This document shows positions 1 to 5,408 of a stretch of DNA of 7,776 bases, piece after piece. The position numbers and the translations under genes are program-made. The number at the start of each line of letters is the position of its first letter. The stretch's first letter is position 1. Where the stretch lies: positions 1-7,776 of the forward strand of contig CAJTIX010000032.1 of assembly GCA_910576795.1 (NCBI GenBank), given 5' to 3'. The notes beneath the pieces are model-generated. The model had not been told where the DNA came from, ran no database searches, and worked only from the letters and a program-made list of their open reading frames with translations. The DNA is from an uncultured Bacilli bacterium. Lineage in GTDB: Bacteria > Bacillota_I > Bacilli_A > RF39 > UBA660.

Positions 1-64
1 TGTAGACCCAATTTCTACCTTTTATTTTGTAAATTTTAATTCTATCCTTCTATGGAATTTACTT

Positions 65-102
65 TTTCATGTGAGATAAAACACGTGAAATTTCATTTTT
101 TC
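65..102 (+). terminator. Probable intrinsic terminator of the gene upstream of the window
   Basis: The arms TTTCATGTG (65-73) and CACGTGAAA (82-90) form a 9-bp stem with one U-G wobble and an 8-nt loop. A T-rich tail follows (91-102, TTTCATTTTTTC). The stem has little G+C, so the terminator may be weak. It lies just before the rimP promoter, where the end of the preceding transcript is expected. The preceding gene itself is outside the window. A second small stem at 2-6/14-18 followed by CTTTTATTTT may be the clipped end of another terminator. Confidence 0.45.
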
Positions 103-109
103 AATATTT

Positions 110-141
110 TTGTGTTAAAAAATAAAATTCTATGATATAAT
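110..141 (+). promoter_or_regulatory. Extended -10 promoter of the rimP-nusA operon
   Basis: A perfect TATAAT (136-141) is preceded by TG one base upstream (133-134), making an extended -10 (TGATATAAT). The -35 region is poor: TTGTGT at 110-115 would be 20 nt away, and TGTTAA at 113-118 is at 17 nt but matches badly. An extended -10 tolerates a weak -35. Transcription should start near 148, giving a leader of about 55 nt before rimP. Confidence 0.65.
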
Positions 142-160
142 AGTATCAGTTGAGTGCAAG

Positions 161-183
161 AAGAGTGGGAAATCCCACTCTTT
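161..183 (+). promoter_or_regulatory. Leader hairpin ahead of rimP (candidate attenuator)
   Basis: AAGAGTGGG (161-169) and CCCACTCTT (174-182) form a perfect 9-bp stem around the loop AAAT, followed by TTTC. It lies in the 5' UTR between the promoter and the rimP ribosome binding site (193-197). The tail is too short for a strong terminator. The hairpin may cause pausing, act as a NusA-sensitive attenuator, or only stabilise the mRNA. NusA is known to autoregulate its operon in other bacteria; whether it acts here is inference. Confidence 0.5.
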
Positions 184-202
184 CATGTAAATGGAGGTTG
201 TT

Positions 203-457
203 ATGGATTTAGAAAAGCAGGTTAGAGAATTGATTGAACCAATTATTACCGAAAACAATTTTATATTAGATCAAGTAGTTTTTGAAAAAGAAGGCAATAT
301 TCAATTTTTAAGAATCATTATTGATAAAAATGGAATTGTAGATGTAGATGATTGTGTTACAGTAACAGGACTCATTAATCCCTTATTAGATGAGAAAGAT
401 TTGATTGAGGAAAACTACATATTAGATGTATGTTCCAAAGAGAAAGGTTGTGAATAA
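203..457 (+). CDS. rimP: RimP, 30S ribosome maturation factor, single-domain short form
   Basis: RimP assists late assembly of the 30S ribosomal subunit. I chose the ATG at 203 because GGAGG (193-197) sits 5 nt before it; the in-frame ATG at 191 overlaps that site and is unlikely. The product is 84 residues, while RimP is usually about 150. The N-terminal alpha/beta domain is complete and recognisable: LRIIIDKNG, then DVDDC and the final YILDVCS. At the point where most RimPs continue with SSPGLDRPL and an SH3-like C-terminal domain, this one ends in SKEKGCE. The nusA start follows one base after the stop, so no second domain is hidden by a simple frameshift. The C-terminal domain appears genuinely absent. 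It is the first gene of the operon. Confidence 0.88.
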   Translation: MDLEKQVRELIEPIITENNFILDQVVFEKEGNIQFLRIIIDKNGIVDVDDCVTVTGLINPLLDEKDLIEENYILDVCSKEKGCE

Positions 458-458
458 A

Positions 459-1619
459 ATGAATTCAAAAGAGTTCAAAAAAGCAGTAGATTTATTATGT
501 AAAGAAAAAGGAATTTCAGAAGATGTAATCTATGAAGCAATGGAATTAGCGCTCACCTCTGCTTATAAAAAAAATTACAATTCATTATCTAATGTTAGAG
601 TAGAAATCAACCGTGATACAGGAGATATCAAAGTATTTTCCTTTAAAACTGTTGTCGATCGTGCTGAAGAAGACAAATATCAAAAATTTGAAGATATTGA
701 TTTTTCGGATATCAATGAGGAAGATGAAGAAGATGATGGCGGAGAAGTATTGCCATTTATATATGATGAAAGAATTCATTTAACATTAGAAGAAGCACGT
801 AAAATTGTACCAGATATTCAACTTGGAGAAACCATTGAAGAAGAAGTAACGCCTGCCGATTTTGGAAGAGTGGCTGCTTCTACTGCAAAACAAGTAGTGG
901 TTCAAAAAATTAGAGAAGCGGAAAAAAGTGTCATTATTGATGAATTCAACGACAAAGAAGAAGAAATGGTCGTTGGTACTGTTACCATGGAGGATGCTCG
1001 TAATTATTACGTAGATTTAGGAAGAACACAAGGAATTTTACCAAAAACGGAATTGATTCCAGGAGAAACCATTCAAATGAGTTCTTCTATTAAAGTCTAT
1101 ATTACAAAAGTAGATTCCAATTCGAGAGGACCTGTTATTTTACTTTCCAGAGTACATTACGGTTTTGTGAAACGCCTATTCGAACTTGAAATTCCAGAAA
1201 TCAATGAAGGTATTATATTAGTATATAGTGTTGCGAGAGATCCTGGAAATCGTACAAAGGTTGCAGTATACTCTGAAAATCCAAATGTGGACCCAGTTGG
1301 TTCTTGTATTGGAGAAAGAGGTTCGCGCATCAATCGTATTATAGAAGAATTACATGGAGAAAAAATAGATATCATTCCTTATGATAAAGAACCAGCTAAA
1401 TTCATTGAAAATGCATTAAGTCCAGCAAAAGATATGCATGTGTTTATTATGGATGAGAAAAAGAAAGAAGCATTGGCTGTAGTAAATGAGGATAATCTGT
1501 CTTTGGCAATTGGAAAAAAAGGTTTAAATGTAAAATTGGCTTCTCGTTTGACCCATTATAAAATTGATGTAAAAACATATGAACAAGCACGTGAAATGGG
1601 CATCAATATTGTAGAGTAG
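459..1619 (+). CDS. nusA: NusA, transcription termination/antitermination factor
   Basis: NusA binds RNA polymerase and nascent RNA, and controls pausing, termination and antitermination. The start at 459 (MNSKEF) is one base after the rimP stop, with AAAGG at 443-447 inside rimP; an in-frame ATG at 426 would add 11 non-conserved residues. The product is 386 residues. The RNA polymerase-binding N-terminal domain covers about 1-160 and includes VTPADFGRVAASTAKQ. It is interrupted at about 70-100 by an acidic stretch rich in E and D. The S1 domain covers about 168-232. KH1 carries GSCIGERGSRI (281-291) and KH2 carries LAIGKKGLNVKLASRLT (349-365). There are no C-terminal acidic repeats, as is normal outside Proteobacteria. 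Confidence 0.96.
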   Translation: MNSKEFKKAVDLLCKEKGISEDVIYEAMELALTSAYKKNYNSLSNVRVEINRDTGDIKVFSFKTVVDRAEEDKYQKFEDIDFSDINEEDEEDDGGEVLPFIYDERIHLTLEEARKIVPDIQLGETIEEEVTPADFGRVAASTAKQVVVQKIREAEKSVIIDEFNDKEEEMVVGTVTMEDARNYYVDLGRTQGILPKTELIPGETIQMSSSIKVYITKVDSNSRGPVILLSRVHYGFVKRLFELEIPEINEGIILVYSVARDPGNRTKVAVYSENPNVDPVGSCIGERGSRINRIIEELHGEKIDIIPYDKEPAKFIENALSPAKDMHVFIMDEKKKEALAVVNEDNLSLAIGKKGLNVKLASRLTHYKIDVKTYEQAREMGINIVE

Positions 1620-1626
1620 GTGATTT

Positions 1627-1887
1627 ATGAAAGTAAAAAAAATACCATACCGTACTTGTGTAGTCACCAAAGAAAAATTGCCCAAACAAGAACTCATTCG
1701 CGTAGTACGTACACCAGAAGGTACTGTAATTGTGGACTCTACAGGAAAGGCCAATGGAAGAGGGGCTTATTTAAAAAAGGATATTGCTACTTTTGAAAAG
1801 GCACAACAAAATAAAGTATTGAATCGTCATTTGGAAACAGAAGTACCAGATACTATTTTTGAACAGTTGAAAGAACTTGTAAAATAA
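1627..1887 (+). CDS. ylxR: YlxR/RnpM family RNA-binding protein (DUF448)
   Basis: This is a small basic protein of 86 residues, normal for the family. In Bacillus subtilis the homologue (YlxR, renamed RnpM) binds the RNase P RNA and modulates its activity. The family marks are visible: PYRTCVVTKEKLPKQELIRV (7-26), which resembles the usual RTCIAC..K.PK.ELIR with the second Cys replaced by Thr, and GRGAY (44-48). The ribosome binding site AGGTG (1618-1622) overlaps the nusA stop codon, so translation is probably coupled to nusA. In most Bacillota ylxQ follows this gene; here a dCMP deaminase does. Confidence 0.93.
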   Translation: MKVKKIPYRTCVVTKEKLPKQELIRVVRTPEGTVIVDSTGKANGRGAYLKKDIATFEKAQQNKVLNRHLETEVPDTIFEQLKELVK

Positions 1888-1902
1888 GATAGGAAGTTTT
1901 AT

Positions 1903-2379
1903 ATGACAGAAAAACGAAATGATTATATTACATGGGAAGCATATTTTATGGGACTTGCTTTACTTTCGGCACAAAGAAGTAAAGATCCAAAAAGACAAGT
2001 AGGTGCTTGTATTGTAGATCAAAACAATAAAGTGTTATCGATTGGATACAATGGTGCACCTACAGGATTTTCAGATGATTTATTGCCATGGCAAAAAGAA
2101 GGAAGTTTTGTAGATACAAAATATGCTTATATCTGCCATGCAGAACTCAATGCCATCTTGAATTTTCATGGAGATTTAAGAGGTTCTAAATTATATGTAA
2201 CCTATTTTCCATGTAATGAATGTGCAAAGGCAATTATCCAAGCTGGAATTCAAGAAATCGTATATTTAGAAGATAAAAATTCGGAAGAAACTTTAGTTGC
2301 AAAAAAACTATTTGATACATGTGGGGTAACATATCGTCCATATGTGATGAGTCATAGAAAAATAGAAATAGAATTATAG
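1903..2379 (+). CDS. Deoxycytidylate (dCMP) deaminase
   Basis: This enzyme converts dCMP to dUMP and so feeds thymidylate synthesis. The product is 158 residues. Zinc and catalytic residues are visible as HAE (His79, Glu81) and PCNEC (Cys104, Cys107) of the cytidine deaminase fold. Long stretches resemble the human DCTD type: AQRSKDPKRQVGACIV near 24-38, GYNGAPTG near 48-55, and DTKYAYICHAELNAIL near 71-86. This points to the allosteric, dCMP-specific branch, not a tRNA or free-base deaminase. AGGAAG (1891-1896) lies 6 nt before the ATG. The gene sits between ylxR and infB in the place normally held by ylxQ. Base composition looks like that of its neighbours. It is probably co-transcribed with them. 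Confidence 0.93.
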   Translation: MTEKRNDYITWEAYFMGLALLSAQRSKDPKRQVGACIVDQNNKVLSIGYNGAPTGFSDDLLPWQKEGSFVDTKYAYICHAELNAILNFHGDLRGSKLYVTYFPCNECAKAIIQAGIQEIVYLEDKNSEETLVAKKLFDTCGVTYRPYVMSHRKIEIEL

Positions 2380-2404
2380 ATAGAAAGATCGAGGTGATTT
2401 ATGT

Positions 2405-4510
2405 ATGATGTCTGTAAAGGATTATGCGGAAGATGTAGGTAGAAAAGTTGAAGAAATCTTAAAAAAATGTAAAGAAATAGGTATAGAAGTATCATCTGAA
2501 GATGATATGTTAGATGAGTATGATATTACGGAATTGGATAATATCATTGGAAATGAATCAGAAGAGGATTTAGAGGATTTGGCAGAAGATCTGGCCGAAG
2601 AAATAGCTGATTCTGAAAAAATTGATATGGATCATACCGTATCCAAACAAAAATTAAATAAGAAAACAGTACAACCAAATAATCATAAAAAAGAACTTGC
2701 ATCTAAGAAAAAAGAAATGTACAAACATAAAGAAAAATTGATGTCGAATGCACCAGAACAAAATGAAAGTGTTGTCTTATATAAAGAAGGAATGACCGTT
2801 GCGGAATTAGCGGACCGTTTACATGTTGCGGTTCCAGAGTTGGTTAAGAAGTTATTCCTACTAGGAATTATGGCAACTGCTAATAACAGTATCAATTTTG
2901 AAAATGCCGAAGTATTGGTATTAGATTATAATAAGGAATTGAAACGAGAAGAAACAGCGGATGTAACCAATTTCGAAGAATATGAAGTCATTGATCGTGA
3001 AGAGGACTTACAAAAAAGACCTCCAGTTGTAACCATTATGGGTCATGTTGACCATGGAAAAACAACGTTACTTGATACCATTCGTAAGTCGAATGTGGCC
3101 AGTGGAGAAGCAGGAGGAATTACACAAGCAATCAGTGCTTATCAAATTCAAGTAAATGGAGAGCCCATTACGTTTATTGATACACCAGGACATGCAGCAT
3201 TCACTGAAATGCGTGCTCGTGGAGCTAGTATTACCGATATTGTAATTATTATCGTTGCAGCAGATGATGGTGTAATGCCACAAACCAAAGAAGCAATTGA
3301 TCATGCGAAAGCAGCAAATGTTCCAATCATGGTAGCGATTAATAAAATAGATAAACCAGGTGCGAATCCAGAACGGATTATGACAGAGTTAACAGAATAT
3401 GGACTCACTCCAGATACTTGGGGTGGAGAAACCTTGTATAGTCAAATCTCAGCAAAAGAAGGAACAGGAATCAAAGAATTATTGGATAATATTCTATTAA
3501 TTGCTGAAATGCAAAATTATAAGGCAAATCCGGCCCGTTATGCGATTGGTTCTGTCATTGAATCAAGATTGGATAAACAAGTAGGACCAATTGTAACTTT
3601 ATTAATTCAAAATGGAACACTTCGTTTAGGAGATCCAATTGTAGTAGGAACTACTTACGGAAAAGTACGTACACTCCGTAACGATCGAGGAGAGGAAATT
3701 ACAGAAGCAACTCCTTCTACACCAGTTGAAATTACAGGACTAAATGATACACCAGTTGCAGGAGATAAATTCATGGCCTTTGAAAATGAAAAACAAGCAA
3801 GAAATATTGGAGAACAAAGAAAAGAAACACAAAAGTTAAAGGACAATCAAAAAACGGAAGTGACTAGTTTAGATGATTTATTCTCTAAAATCGGTGAAGG
3901 TTTACGTGAATTAAATGTCATTATCAAAGCAGATGTACATGGAAGTAGCGAAGCTGTTAAAAACTCATTAGAAAAAATTGAAGTAGAAGATGTTCGTGTT
4001 AAGGTAGTACGTAGTAGTGTTGGTTCGATCACAGAAAGCGATATTGTACTTGCCAAAGCTTCCAATGCAATCATTATTGGTTTTAATGTAAGACCAGATA
4101 GTAGTATACGTGATTATGCGAAAGAAAACGGTGTAGAAATTCGTCTTTATAATATTATCTATAAAGCAGTAGAAGAAATTGAAGCTGCTATGAAGGGAAT
4201 GCTAGAACCTATTTTTGAAGAAAAAGTAATTGGTGAAGCAGAAGTAAGACAATTGTTTAAGTTCTCTAAAGTGGGTGTAATTGCAGGTTCCTATGTAACA
4301 GATGGTGTGATTACAAGAGATGCGAAAGCACGTGTCATTCGTGATGGCATTGTCATTTATGATGGTAATATTAATTCGATTCAAAGAGAAAAGGATTCTG
4401 TAAAAGAAGTGAAAAAAGGATTAGAATGCGGTATTACTGTTGAAAACTTCAATGATATCAAAGTAGGAGACCGAATTGAAGCATATGACATGGTTGAAAT
4501 AGAAAGGTAA
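2405..4510 (+). CDS. infB: Translation initiation factor IF-2
   Basis: IF-2 is the GTPase that places initiator fMet-tRNA on the 30S subunit and promotes subunit joining. The product is 701 residues, close to the Bacillus length. Residues 1-115 are a charged, probably helical and disordered N-terminal region, strongly acidic at 50-75 and then lysine-rich. An IF2_N domain lies at about 121-175. All G motifs are present: G1 GHVDHGKT (213-220), G2 GGITQ (237-241), G3 DTPGH (259-263), G4 NKID (313-316), G5 SAK (349-351). Domains II, III and the fMet-tRNA-binding C1/C2 region follow and look complete. The site GAGGTGAT (2391-2398) serves ATG 2405 or the next codon at 2408. An out-of-frame ATG at 2401 opens only a 13-codon frame. 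Confidence 0.97.
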   Translation: MMSVKDYAEDVGRKVEEILKKCKEIGIEVSSEDDMLDEYDITELDNIIGNESEEDLEDLAEDLAEEIADSEKIDMDHTVSKQKLNKKTVQPNNHKKELASKKKEMYKHKEKLMSNAPEQNESVVLYKEGMTVAELADRLHVAVPELVKKLFLLGIMATANNSINFENAEVLVLDYNKELKREETADVTNFEEYEVIDREEDLQKRPPVVTIMGHVDHGKTTLLDTIRKSNVASGEAGGITQAISAYQIQVNGEPITFIDTPGHAAFTEMRARGASITDIVIIIVAADDGVMPQTKEAIDHAKAANVPIMVAINKIDKPGANPERIMTELTEYGLTPDTWGGETLYSQISAKEGTGIKELLDNILLIAEMQNYKANPARYAIGSVIESRLDKQVGPIVTLLIQNGTLRLGDPIVVGTTYGKVRTLRNDRGEEITEATPSTPVEITGLNDTPVAGDKFMAFENEKQARNIGEQRKETQKLKDNQKTEVTSLDDLFSKIGEGLRELNVIIKADVHGSSEAVKNSLEKIEVEDVRVKVVRSSVGSITESDIVLAKASNAIIIGFNVRPDSSIRDYAKENGVEIRLYNIIYKAVEEIEAAMKGMLEPIFEEKVIGEAEVRQLFKFSKVGVIAGSYVTDGVITRDAKARVIRDGIVIYDGNINSIQREKDSVKEVKKGLECGITVENFNDIKVGDRIEAYDMVEIER

Positions 4511-4523
4511 AACTTTCTTTTTT
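4497..4523 (+). terminator. Weak terminator-like hairpin between infB and rbfA
   Basis: AGAAAG (4501-4506) and CTTTCT (4513-4518) form a 6-bp stem with a 6-nt loop that contains the infB stop codon, followed by five T (4519-4523). The stem is short and A/T-rich. It may cause partial termination or act as an RNA processing site. No good promoter is visible between infB and rbfA, so readthrough is likely. Confidence 0.25.
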
Positions 4524-4566
4524 GTTATAGATATGATATAGTAAATATAGAAAAGAGGGATTCCTT

Positions 4567-4908
4567 ATGAGTATTAAAATAGATCGTATTGCCAGTAATT
4601 TTGTAAAAGAAATCAGCTATATTTTAGCAAATGAAATAAAGAATCAAGATATTCATTTTGTAACAGTAACAGATTGCAAAGTTACAAATGACTTAAGTTT
4701 TGCAAAAGTATATGTAACAGTACTCGATCAAGAAAAAAAAGAGGCAACCATGGAAGCTCTCAATAATGCAGCTGGATTTATCAGAAAAATGCTTGCCGAT
4801 CGTGTTGATGTAAGACATATTCCAGAGTTAAGTTTTGTCTATGATGAATCTATTGATTATGGTAAAAAAATTGAAACAATTATTGAACAAATTCATGAAG
4901 ATAAATAA
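4567..4908 (+). CDS. rbfA: RbfA, 30S ribosome-binding factor
   Basis: RbfA is a single type-II KH-domain protein that binds the immature 30S subunit and helps 16S rRNA maturation and cold adaptation. The product is 113 residues, the normal size. The family pattern is clear: MSIKIDRIASNFVKEISYIL at the start, the AAG kink followed by FIRKML (68-76), and the RHIPELSFVYDES block (83-95). AGAGGG (4553-4558) precedes the ATG by 8 nt. It is the last gene of this operon. truB and ribF, which often follow, are absent, and no terminator lies directly behind it. The transcript may therefore run on to the terminator at 5043-5082. Confidence 0.95.
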   Translation: MSIKIDRIASNFVKEISYILANEIKNQDIHFVTVTDCKVTNDLSFAKVYVTVLDQEKKEATMEALNNAAGFIRKMLADRVDVRHIPELSFVYDESIDYGKKIETIIEQIHEDK

Positions 4909-4931
4909 TGTACTGTTTGTATAAGTTAGGT

Positions 4932-4960
4932 TTGACATGAATATATTTTTGTGATAATAT
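4932..4960 (+). promoter_or_regulatory. Promoter of plus-strand RNA, module 1
   Basis: A perfect -35 TTGACA (4932-4937) is followed after 17 nt by TAATAT (4955-4960), with TG one base upstream (4952-4953) as in an extended -10. The alternative GATAAT (4953-4958) at 15 nt overlaps it. The same arrangement is kept in copy 2. The start site should be near 4967. Confidence 0.7.
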
Positions 4961-4966
4961 GTAATT

Positions 4967-5082
4967 GTCAAGGAAACTTGCATATAATAAAAACGGGTAT
5001 ACTTAGCTTTTGCATGTTGAGTACTTACCTAAATTTCGGTTTGTACTTAAATCTTATCTGAAGATTTGAGTACTATTTTTTT
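4967..5082 (+). ncRNA. Short structured RNA convergent on peptide gene 1 (candidate RNA antitoxin)
   Basis: This is a predicted RNA of about 116 nt from the promoter at 4932-4960 to the terminator at 5043-5082. Three hairpins are visible. The first is a 5' stem CAAG/CTTG with a GAAA tetraloop (4969-4980). The second pairs GGTATACT (4996-5003) with AGTA (5020-5023) and TACC (5026-5029) around a 2-nt bulge. The third is the terminator. Its 3' end is complementary to the stop codon and 3' UTR of the minus-strand peptide gene, so it could act as an antisense RNA. It has no conserved reading frame: a 15-codon ATG frame at 5014 shrinks to 6 codons in copy 2. The start is inferred from the promoter, not observed. 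Confidence 0.6.
5043..5082 (+). terminator. Intrinsic terminator of plus-strand RNA 1
   Basis: GTACTTAAATCTT (5043-5055) pairs with AAGATTTGAGTAC (5061-5073). This gives a 13-bp stem with one U-G wobble and a 5-nt loop, followed by a run of seven T (5076-5082). It ends the plus-strand RNA and probably also any readthrough from the rbfA operon. The 3' arm overlaps the stop codon of the minus-strand peptide gene (5073-5075). Confidence 0.8.
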
Positions 5083-5153
5083 ATCGCTAAAATCAAAATA
5101 GATAATATTAATAAAATGGTAATTATAAATTGAAAATTTTCTCTTCTTTTCAT
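5073..5153 (-). CDS. 26-residue hydrophobic membrane peptide, copy 1 (candidate type I toxin)
   Basis: The frame runs from the ATG at 5153-5151 to a TAG at 5075-5073. The peptide begins MKRRENF, has one hydrophobic segment rich in I and L at about residues 9-24 (with a lone Thr12 and Ser18), and ends in KK. This is a basic end, one membrane span and a basic tail. Upstream is a strong ribosome binding site, AGGAAGGAGG on the minus strand (5172-5163), 9 nt before the ATG. Copy 2 keeps length, start, stop and charge with five conservative changes, plus four codons with silent changes, which argues for a real gene. Size and topology recall type I toxins such as Fst, Ldr and Ibs, but I do not recognise the family. 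A bacteriocin-like or regulatory membrane peptide is the alternative. Confidence 0.8.
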   Translation of the reverse strand: MKRRENFQFIITILLILSILILAIKK

Positions 5154-5162
5154 AATACCGAG

Positions 5163-5190
5163 CCTCCTTCCTATTCCAAAGAATGGAAAG
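5163..5190 (-). promoter_or_regulatory. Structured 5' UTR and ribosome binding site of peptide gene 1
   Basis: On the minus strand, CTTTCC (5190-5185) can pair with GGAAGG (5171-5166), and ATTC with GAAT inside it, leaving one bulged base. The stem takes in the first bases of the AGGAAGGAGG ribosome binding site and could lower translation. Nearly the same element is present in copy 2 (5489-5516) with one base changed. About 94 nt around it (5132-5225) differ at only two positions between copies, so it is better conserved than the coding sequence. Confidence 0.5.
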
Positions 5191-5228
5191 TTGGCAAGTA
5201 CTCAAACAGTTAAATAACCCGTAAGATT

Positions 5229-5257
5229 ATTATAACAAATATAGACAAATAGTACAA
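5229..5257 (-). promoter_or_regulatory. Promoter of peptide gene 1
   Basis: On the minus strand, TTGTAC (5257-5252) is followed after exactly 17 nt by a perfect TATAAT (5234-5229). Transcription should start near 5222, at the ACGGGT box, giving a 5' UTR of about 70 nt. The spacing and -10 are identical in copy 2. Confidence 0.75.
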
Positions 5258-5263
5258 TATAGT

Positions 5264-5292
5264 TTGACAGAATTTAAATTGTATGATATCAT
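5264..5292 (+). promoter_or_regulatory. Promoter of plus-strand RNA, module 2
   Basis: TTGACA (5264-5269), a 17-nt spacer and TATCAT (5287-5292) with TG one base upstream (5284-5285) form an extended -10 promoter. The start should be near 5299. Confidence 0.72.
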
Positions 5293-5298
5293 GAATAT

Positions 5299-5408
5299 GT
5301 CAAGGAAACTTGAATAAAATAAAAACGGGTGTATTTAACTTGTGCATGTTGAGTACTTACCGGTAATTAGTAAGCACTGAATCTATGTAGATTGAGTGCT
5401 ATTTCTTT
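5299..5408 (+). ncRNA. Short structured RNA convergent on peptide gene 2 (candidate RNA antitoxin)
   Basis: This is the counterpart of the RNA at 4967-5082, about 110 nt. The 5' hairpin is TCAAG/CTTGA with a GAAA loop (5300-5313), one pair longer than in copy 1. The central hairpin GGTGTATT (5328-5335) with AGTA (5352-5355) and TACC (5358-5361) keeps all eight pairs through two G-U wobbles. The 3' terminator follows. These changes fit pairing in plus-strand RNA; on the minus strand they would give C-A mismatches. The ends are inferred. Confidence 0.6.
5373..5408 (+). terminator. Intrinsic terminator of plus-strand RNA 2
   Basis: AGCACT (5373-5378) pairs with AGTGCT (5395-5400) and AATCT (5380-5384) with AGATT (5389-5393). 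There is one G-G mismatch and a 4-nt loop, followed by the broken T tail ATTTCTTT. It is probably weaker than its copy 1 counterpart because the T run is interrupted. The T-A pair of copy 1 (5044/5072) is a C-G pair here (5375/5398). Confidence 0.65.

Larger units (their letters stand above)
4932..5257. repeat. Tandem module copy 1 (type I toxin-antitoxin-like)
   Basis: This is the first of two head-to-tail copies (the second is at 5264-5583). Matching landmarks are offset by 332 nt in the left half and 326 nt in the right half, so a 6-nt length change lies in the terminator hairpin region. From left to right it holds a plus-strand promoter, a structured plus-strand RNA with terminator, a minus-strand 26-codon gene, its ribosome binding site and 5' UTR, and a minus-strand promoter. 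I see no transposase, target duplication or terminal inverted repeats of insertion-sequence type. Confidence 0.85.

Noticed and set aside
191..202. Upstream ATG for rimP
   Set aside because: It overlaps the GGAGG that serves the ATG at 203 and has no ribosome binding site of its own.
426..458. Longer nusA start inside rimP
   Set aside because: It would add 11 residues unlike NusA; MNSKEF at 459 is the typical start.
2401..2442. 13-codon frame overlapping the infB start
   Set aside because: It is probably a by-product of the ATGTATGATG start region; its spacing to the ribosome binding site is short and the peptide shows no features.
4983..4988. TATAAT before the ACGGGT box as the main promoter of plus-strand RNA 1
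   Set aside because: No -35 at proper spacing, and copy 2 has TAAAAT; the TTGACA promoter upstream is conserved in both copies.
4986..5029. Minus-strand terminator for peptide mRNA 1 (stem 5029-5020/5003-4996 with TTTTT at 4993-4989)
   Set aside because: It looks possible in copy 1, but in copy 2 the minus-strand stem has C-A mismatches while the plus-strand version keeps pairing. The true mRNA end remains unknown.
5014..5061. 15-codon frame inside plus-strand RNA 1
   Set aside because: The matching frame in copy 2 ends after six codons, so the peptide is not conserved, and no ribosome binding site precedes it.
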